Assembly (NCBI RefSeq): GCF_902499045.1
Contig: NZ_CABVPL010000021.1
Coordinates: 1 to 64,000, forward strand
Reading direction: 5' to 3'
Length of the DNA: 64,000 bases
From: Burkholderia latens
Lineage (GTDB): Bacteria > Pseudomonadota > Gammaproteobacteria > Burkholderiales > Burkholderiaceae
The notes below the pieces were generated by a model. That model worked only from the letters and a program-made list of their open reading frames with translations, was not told the origin of the DNA and did not search any database. The position numbers and the translations under genes are program-made. Shown here in pieces: positions 60,704 through 64,000 of this stretch. Each line of letters starts with the position of its first letter. Position 1 is the stretch's first letter.

Positions 60704-61087
60704 CGGACCGTTCGGATTTCGCGCGAGGCTGCCGTCATACCGTTGTCACGACCGCTCGCGCGGCCACTCCGATGCGGCTTACCCACGATCATGTCGTGCT
60801 CGCGCGCGATGACGTCAGCGCCGGCGTTCCGCTCGGCTTCGATCTCGGCGATGCGGGCGGCGCCGCGTGGCGGTTGCCCGCGAATAATTGCGGCCACTTA
60901 TTGGGTACGGACGTGGCGATAATCATCTGATGATTCACCCGAATGCACGGCAATTGTACGGATTCGATCAACAGTGAATTTGCGATTTAAGTATTTACCC
61001 TGATAGCGGTGCCGCCTAGACTTCCACTCATGCGCAACGACTACCGAGTCGAAAGCGCCTGACAAGACAATCTGGAGGTAACGCATC
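60704..61087. other. Intergenic region with a palindrome upstream of DUF4148 gene
   Basis: About 380 bp that turns distinctly AT-rich from 60880. AATCATC-T-GATGATT (60921-60935) is a perfect 15-bp palindrome and a candidate operator. A 52-codon frame at 60772-60930 has no ribosome site and is not called. The DUF4148 ribosome site CTGGAGGTAACG ends the region. Confidence 0.5.
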
Positions 61088-61417
61088 ATGAAGTCGCTGA
61101 TCAACGCAGTTGCACTGGCCGCTCTGGTGGCCGCCCCGGTCGTGTCGTTTGCGCAGTCGAACCAGCAGCCGCTGACGCGCGCGCAAGTTCGCGCCGAACT
61201 GGTCCAGCTCGAAAAGGCCGGCTACAACCCGAACGACTGGATGAACTATCCGGAAAACATCCAGGCCGCCCAGGCGAAGATCGCCGCGGCACAGAACACC
61301 GGCGCGCAAGCCGACGCAACGGGCTACGGCTCGAACCCGGTCGCGGCATCGCAGTCCGGTCAGCGCGTGGCCGTGCCGGCCGTGGCCGATCGCTCGTCGG
61401 TCTACTTCGGCCACTGA
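61088..61417 (+). CDS. DUF4148 secreted protein
   Basis: 109 aa. Signal peptide MKSLINAVALAALVAAPVVS (cut near FAQS), DUF4148 core TRAQVRAELVQLEKAGYNPN, then an Ala/Gln-rich helix and the tail DRSSVYFGH. The function is unknown; it is probably periplasmic. It is a paralogue of the protein at 35.2-35.5 kb. GGAGGTAACGCATC is a strong ribosome site and a long AT-rich upstream region suggests it is well expressed and regulated. A strong hairpin terminator follows. Confidence 0.9.
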   Translation: MKSLINAVALAALVAAPVVSFAQSNQQPLTRAQVRAELVQLEKAGYNPNDWMNYPENIQAAQAKIAAAQNTGAQADATGYGSNPVAASQSGQRVAVPAVADRSSVYFGH

Positions 61418-61463
61418 GCGGTGCGCCGCGCGGCCTGCGGGCCGCTACGCGAGGCCGCACCGG

Positions 61464-61496
61464 AAAGCCCGCACTCGTATGTCGAGTGCGGGCTTT
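61464..61496. terminator. Bidirectional intrinsic terminator
   Basis: Perfect 14-bp arms (AAAGCCCGCACTCG and complement) around a 5-nt loop; the arms end in CTTT on both strands. It is located 47 bp after the DUF4148 stop codon. Confidence 0.85.
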
Positions 61497-61640
61497 CGTG
61501 CATCTGCGGCAAGCATCGCACCGGCTGACAATCGGCCGCGCGTGCGCTAGCATCGCGGTCGGCATCGCCGCGCGCCGAGGCGCGGCGGCCAACCCGGCAC
61601 CACCGTTCCACGACTTCAACGAAAACAAACAGGAGCATCC

Positions 61641-62045
61641 ATGCGTGTCTCGACCGGCCTGCTGTGCGCGCTCGCGCTGACGGCGAACCTTGCTCACGCG
61701 CAGGCGAATTGCGCGAACGCGACGGACCAGGCGACGCTGACCGCGTGTGCCGATCGCGCGTACAAGAAATCCGACGCGGAGCTGAACCGCACCTACCAGG
61801 CCGTCACCGCGCGCCTGCGCGACGCGAAGCCGCTCGCCGAGAAACTCGTGAATGCGCAGCGCGCATGGATCGCGTACCGCGATGCCGAATGCAACTTCTC
61901 CAGCGCGAACGCCGAGGGCGGCAGCATATATCCGATGGTCGTGTCGACCTGCCTCGACGATCTGACCAAGACGCGCAACGAGACGCTGAGGGGGTATCTG
62001 TCCTGCGAGGAAGGCGATCTCGCGTGCCCGGTGCCGGCCAAATAA
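61641..62045 (+). CDS. LprI/DUF1311-type secreted protein
   Basis: 134 aa. Signal peptide MRVSTGLLCALALTANLAHA, then the LprI N-terminal-like (DUF1311) domain with paired cysteines (NCANATDQATLTACADRAYK), ELNRTYQAVTARLRD, and AWIAYRDAECNF. Homologues include lysozyme-inhibitor lipoproteins, although this protein has no lipobox. It is probably periplasmic and stabilised by disulfides. CAGGAGCATCC precedes the ATG. Confidence 0.88.
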   Translation: MRVSTGLLCALALTANLAHAQANCANATDQATLTACADRAYKKSDAELNRTYQAVTARLRDAKPLAEKLVNAQRAWIAYRDAECNFSSANAEGGSIYPMVVSTCLDDLTKTRNETLRGYLSCEEGDLACPVPAK

Positions 62046-62132
62046 CGCAACTGGCGCGTCGCCGCGCCCAGCCGGGCGCGCGGCCGGCGCGATCCGCGCG
62101 GGTCGCCGGCCGGATCGCGTACACGTCGTCCG

Positions 62133-62780
62133 TTACACGTCGTCCGTTTCGTCGAGCAGCTTGTGCCGCAGCGCGTAGCGGACCAGCGCCGCTTCGTGCG
62201 GCATCTGCATCTTTTCCAGGATCCGGGTCTTGTACGTGCTGACCGTCTTCGCGCTCACGCAGAGCGCCTGCGCGATCTCGGTCAGCGTCTGGCCGGCGGC
62301 GATCCGGCGGAACACGTCGAATTCACGATCGGACAGCCGCTGATGCGGCAGCGTCTCGGCCGGCTCGTTCAGGCTCTGCGCGAACTGCTCGGCCATCGCG
62401 AGGCTGACGTAGACGCCGCCCGTCGCGACCTTCGTCACGGCACCGACCAGTTCGGCACTCGCGCTTTCCTTCGTCAGATAGCCGGACGCGCCGGCGCGGA
62501 ACGCGCGCACCGCGTATTGCTGTTCCGCGTGCATCGTCAGCACGAGCACGCGCAACGCGGGTTTCTCGTCCTTGATCTGCTTGATCAGCTCGACGCCGTT
62601 GCGGCCCGGCATCGACAGATCGAGCACCAGCACCTGCGCGGGCGTCGATCGAACGAGCGCGATCGTCGACGGGCCGTCGCATGCTTCGCCCGCCACCTCG
62701 AATCCTGTGGCGTTCTGGAGAATGTGCCGCAGACCGTCGCGCACGAGCGTATGGTCATCGGCGATGAGCACCTTGATCAT
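62133..62780 (-). CDS. NarL/FixJ family response regulator
   Basis: 215 aa. The receiver domain is at residues 1-120 with the phospho-acceptor Asp in VLVLDLSMPGRNG (about residue 54) and Lys in GYLTKESAS. The LuxR-type HTH is at about 148-210 (LSDREFDVFRRIAAGQTLTE, VSAKTVSTYKTRIL). Its ATG overlaps the kinase stop codon by 4 bp, so the two are translationally coupled and form one two-component system. Target genes are unknown. Confidence 0.93.
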   Translation of the reverse strand: MIKVLIADDHTLVRDGLRHILQNATGFEVAGEACDGPSTIALVRSTPAQVLVLDLSMPGRNGVELIKQIKDEKPALRVLVLTMHAEQQYAVRAFRAGASGYLTKESASAELVGAVTKVATGGVYVSLAMAEQFAQSLNEPAETLPHQRLSDREFDVFRRIAAGQTLTEIAQALCVSAKTVSTYKTRILEKMQMPHEAALVRYALRHKLLDETDDV

Positions 62781-64000
62781 GTGAGGGTGGTTTCCTGTTG
62801 AACGGAGGCGAGCGGGAATGCGACGGTGATCGAGAAGCCGCGCGCGAGCGCCGTGTCGATGGTCACGCTGCCGCCCAGCATGTGGGCGCGTTCGCGAATG
62901 CCGATCAGGCCGAACGATTTGTCCTCGTGCGCGGTGCCGCCCGGTGCCGCGCCGCGGCCGTTGTCCGCGACGCGCAGCACGCAGAAGCCGTCCTCGATGT
63001 CGAGCCGCAACGCGACGCGTGTCGCATCCGCATGGCGCGCGACGTTCGTCAGCGCTTCCTGGACGATCCGGAACAGCGTGGTCGCGCCCGCGCTCGTGAA
63101 CGTGAGGCCGCCCGTTTCGATGTGCCGCTCGACGTCGATGCCGTAGCGGTTCGTGAAGTCGTTCGCGAGCCACTCGATCGCGGGCACGAGCCCCAGGTCG
63201 TCGAGCATCACGGGGCGCAGGTCGGCGGCGATGCGGCGCACCGACGCGACCGTCGCGTCGATCAGCCGGCGCATGCCGCGCAGGTGCGACAGCAGGCTGT
63301 CGTCCGGCTGCGTATCGGCCCGCGCGCGCAGTTGCTGCTCGACCACCGACAGGTCCATCTTCAGCGCGGTGAGCTGCTGGCCGAGGTCGTCGTGCAGTTC
63401 GCGTGCGATCCGCGTCTTCTCTTCCTCGCGCACGTTCTGCAGGTTCGCCGACAGTTCCCGCAGTTCCTCGCGCGACTGCTTCAGCGCATTCTCCGCGCGC
63501 TGCCGCTCGGTGATGTCGCGCAGCATCACCGTATAGAGCTTGCCGGACGCATCGCGGATCTGCGAGATCGACGCCTCGATCGGGAATTCCTCGCCGTTGC
63601 CGCGCAGCCCGAACAGCACGCGCTGGCGGCCCATCTGCCGCTCGGACACGCCCGTCACGCCGAACTGGTCGACGTGCTTCGCGTGCGCGGCACGAAACCG
63701 CTCGGGGATGAAGCGCGACAACGGCGCGCCGATCGCCTCCATCGCCGACACGCCGAACACCTGTTCGGCCATCGGGTTGAAGATCACGATCGTCTGCTTC
63801 TCGTCGATCGTGATGATCGCTTCCATCGACGAACGGATGATGCCCATCATCCGCGCTTCGTTCAGGATGCCGCGGCTGCTGGCGCCGGTATCGGCGCCGC
63901 CCGCGCGCCCGCGCAGCAGCGCATGGACGAGCGCCGCGAACGCGAACGACGCGATCAGGCCCGCGGCGAGCACGGTGCCCGCCGCGCGCTGCGCGCCGGT
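62777..64000 (-). CDS. PAS-domain sensor histidine kinase, HisKA_3 type (partial)
   Basis: The frame is open to the right edge, so the N-terminus is missing. A hydrophobic segment (LAAGLIASFAFAALVHALLR) is followed by a PAS domain with PAC (about residues 42-155 of the visible part; ITIDEKQTIVIFNPMAEQVF). The phospho-acceptor His lies in RIARELHDDLGQQLTALKMD and the ATPase has DNGRGAAPGG and FGLIGIRERAHMLGG. It phosphorylates the adjacent NarL-type regulator. The signal sensed is unknown. Confidence 0.9.
   Translation of the reverse strand, partial: TGAQRAAGTVLAAGLIASFAFAALVHALLRGRAGGADTGASSRGILNEARMMGIIRSSMEAIITIDEKQTIVIFNPMAEQVFGVSAMEAIGAPLSRFIPERFRAAHAKHVDQFGVTGVSERQMGRQRVLFGLRGNGEEFPIEASISQIRDASGKLYTVMLRDITERQRAENALKQSREELRELSANLQNVREEEKTRIARELHDDLGQQLTALKMDLSVVEQQLRARADTQPDDSLLSHLRGMRRLIDATVASVRRIAADLRPVMLDDLGLVPAIEWLANDFTNRYGIDVERHIETGGLTFTSAGATTLFRIVQEALTNVARHADATRVALRLDIEDGFCVLRVADNGRGAAPGGTAHEDKSFGLIGIRERAHMLGGSVTIDTALARGFSITVAFPLASVQQETTLT

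Noticed and set aside
60772-60930. 52-codon frame between the penicillin-binding protein and the DUF4148 gene
   Set aside because: No ribosome site, no recognisable domain, and it overlaps the AT-rich promoter region and the palindrome at 60921.

Overview
The window is high-GC, densely packed DNA that reads as a Burkholderia chromosome, most likely a member of the B. cepacia complex. The evidence is the general-porin type, several DUF4148 secreted proteins, many LysR/Lrp/IclR regulators beside transporters, and a Tae4/Tai4 type VI effector-immunity pair. No rRNA, tRNA, CRISPR array, insertion sequence or prophage was seen. The gene mix (accessory catabolism, transport, regulation) suggests a secondary replicon; that is inference.

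Layout. 1-4500: minus-strand RND efflux operon (pump, adaptor, start of an outer-membrane factor). 4.7-11.5 kb: Crp/Fnr regulator divergent from an acyl-CoA synthetase, a Cache-type chemoreceptor, a VTT membrane protein, a 13-bp tandem-repeat array, and a LysE exporter divergent from an Lrp regulator. 12.4-18.2 kb: a fused double-IclR regulator divergent from a metallo-beta-lactamase-fold protein with a rearranged metal site and two tandem MFS carriers. 18.3-22.1 kb: SDR, GlxA-type regulator, epoxide hydrolase and a DAD-like cupin. 22.2-26.2 kb: LysR regulator divergent from a beta-alanine catabolic pair (omega-amino-acid:pyruvate aminotransferase and MmsA). 27.8-31.3 kb: LuxR regulator, APC permease and DmpA-type peptidase. 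31.4-37 kb: small secreted proteins, a FUSC exporter with its LysR regulator, and a porin. 37.2-40.5 kb: VOC protein, CodA-like deaminase, ClC channel.

40.8-41.8 kb holds an orphan tae4-tai4 pair in less GC-rich DNA. The tae4 stop codon appears to have been lost by a one-base change in a T run, so its frame now runs across tai4. 41.9-50.7 kb: methyltransferase, di-haem peroxidase, AcpA/PLC-type phosphoesterase, EamA transporter, then an Lrp regulator divergent from an AroP-type permease and a TyrB-type aminotransferase.

50.7-53.6 kb looks like a low-oxygen module. A response regulator and a cysteine-bearing FNR form an operon opposite four small genes (DUF488, DUF1488, unknown, HPF-like). 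A palindromic FNR-type box sits at the class II distance from a -10 in front of the DUF1488 gene. 53.7-58 kb encodes what looks like trans-3-hydroxy-L-proline use: a Pyr2C reductase-type enzyme, GntR regulator, ABC binding protein and a Cys/Thr-type proline-racemase homologue. The window ends with a class A penicillin-binding protein, a DUF4148 protein, an LprI-type protein and a NarL-family two-component pair whose kinase runs off the edge.
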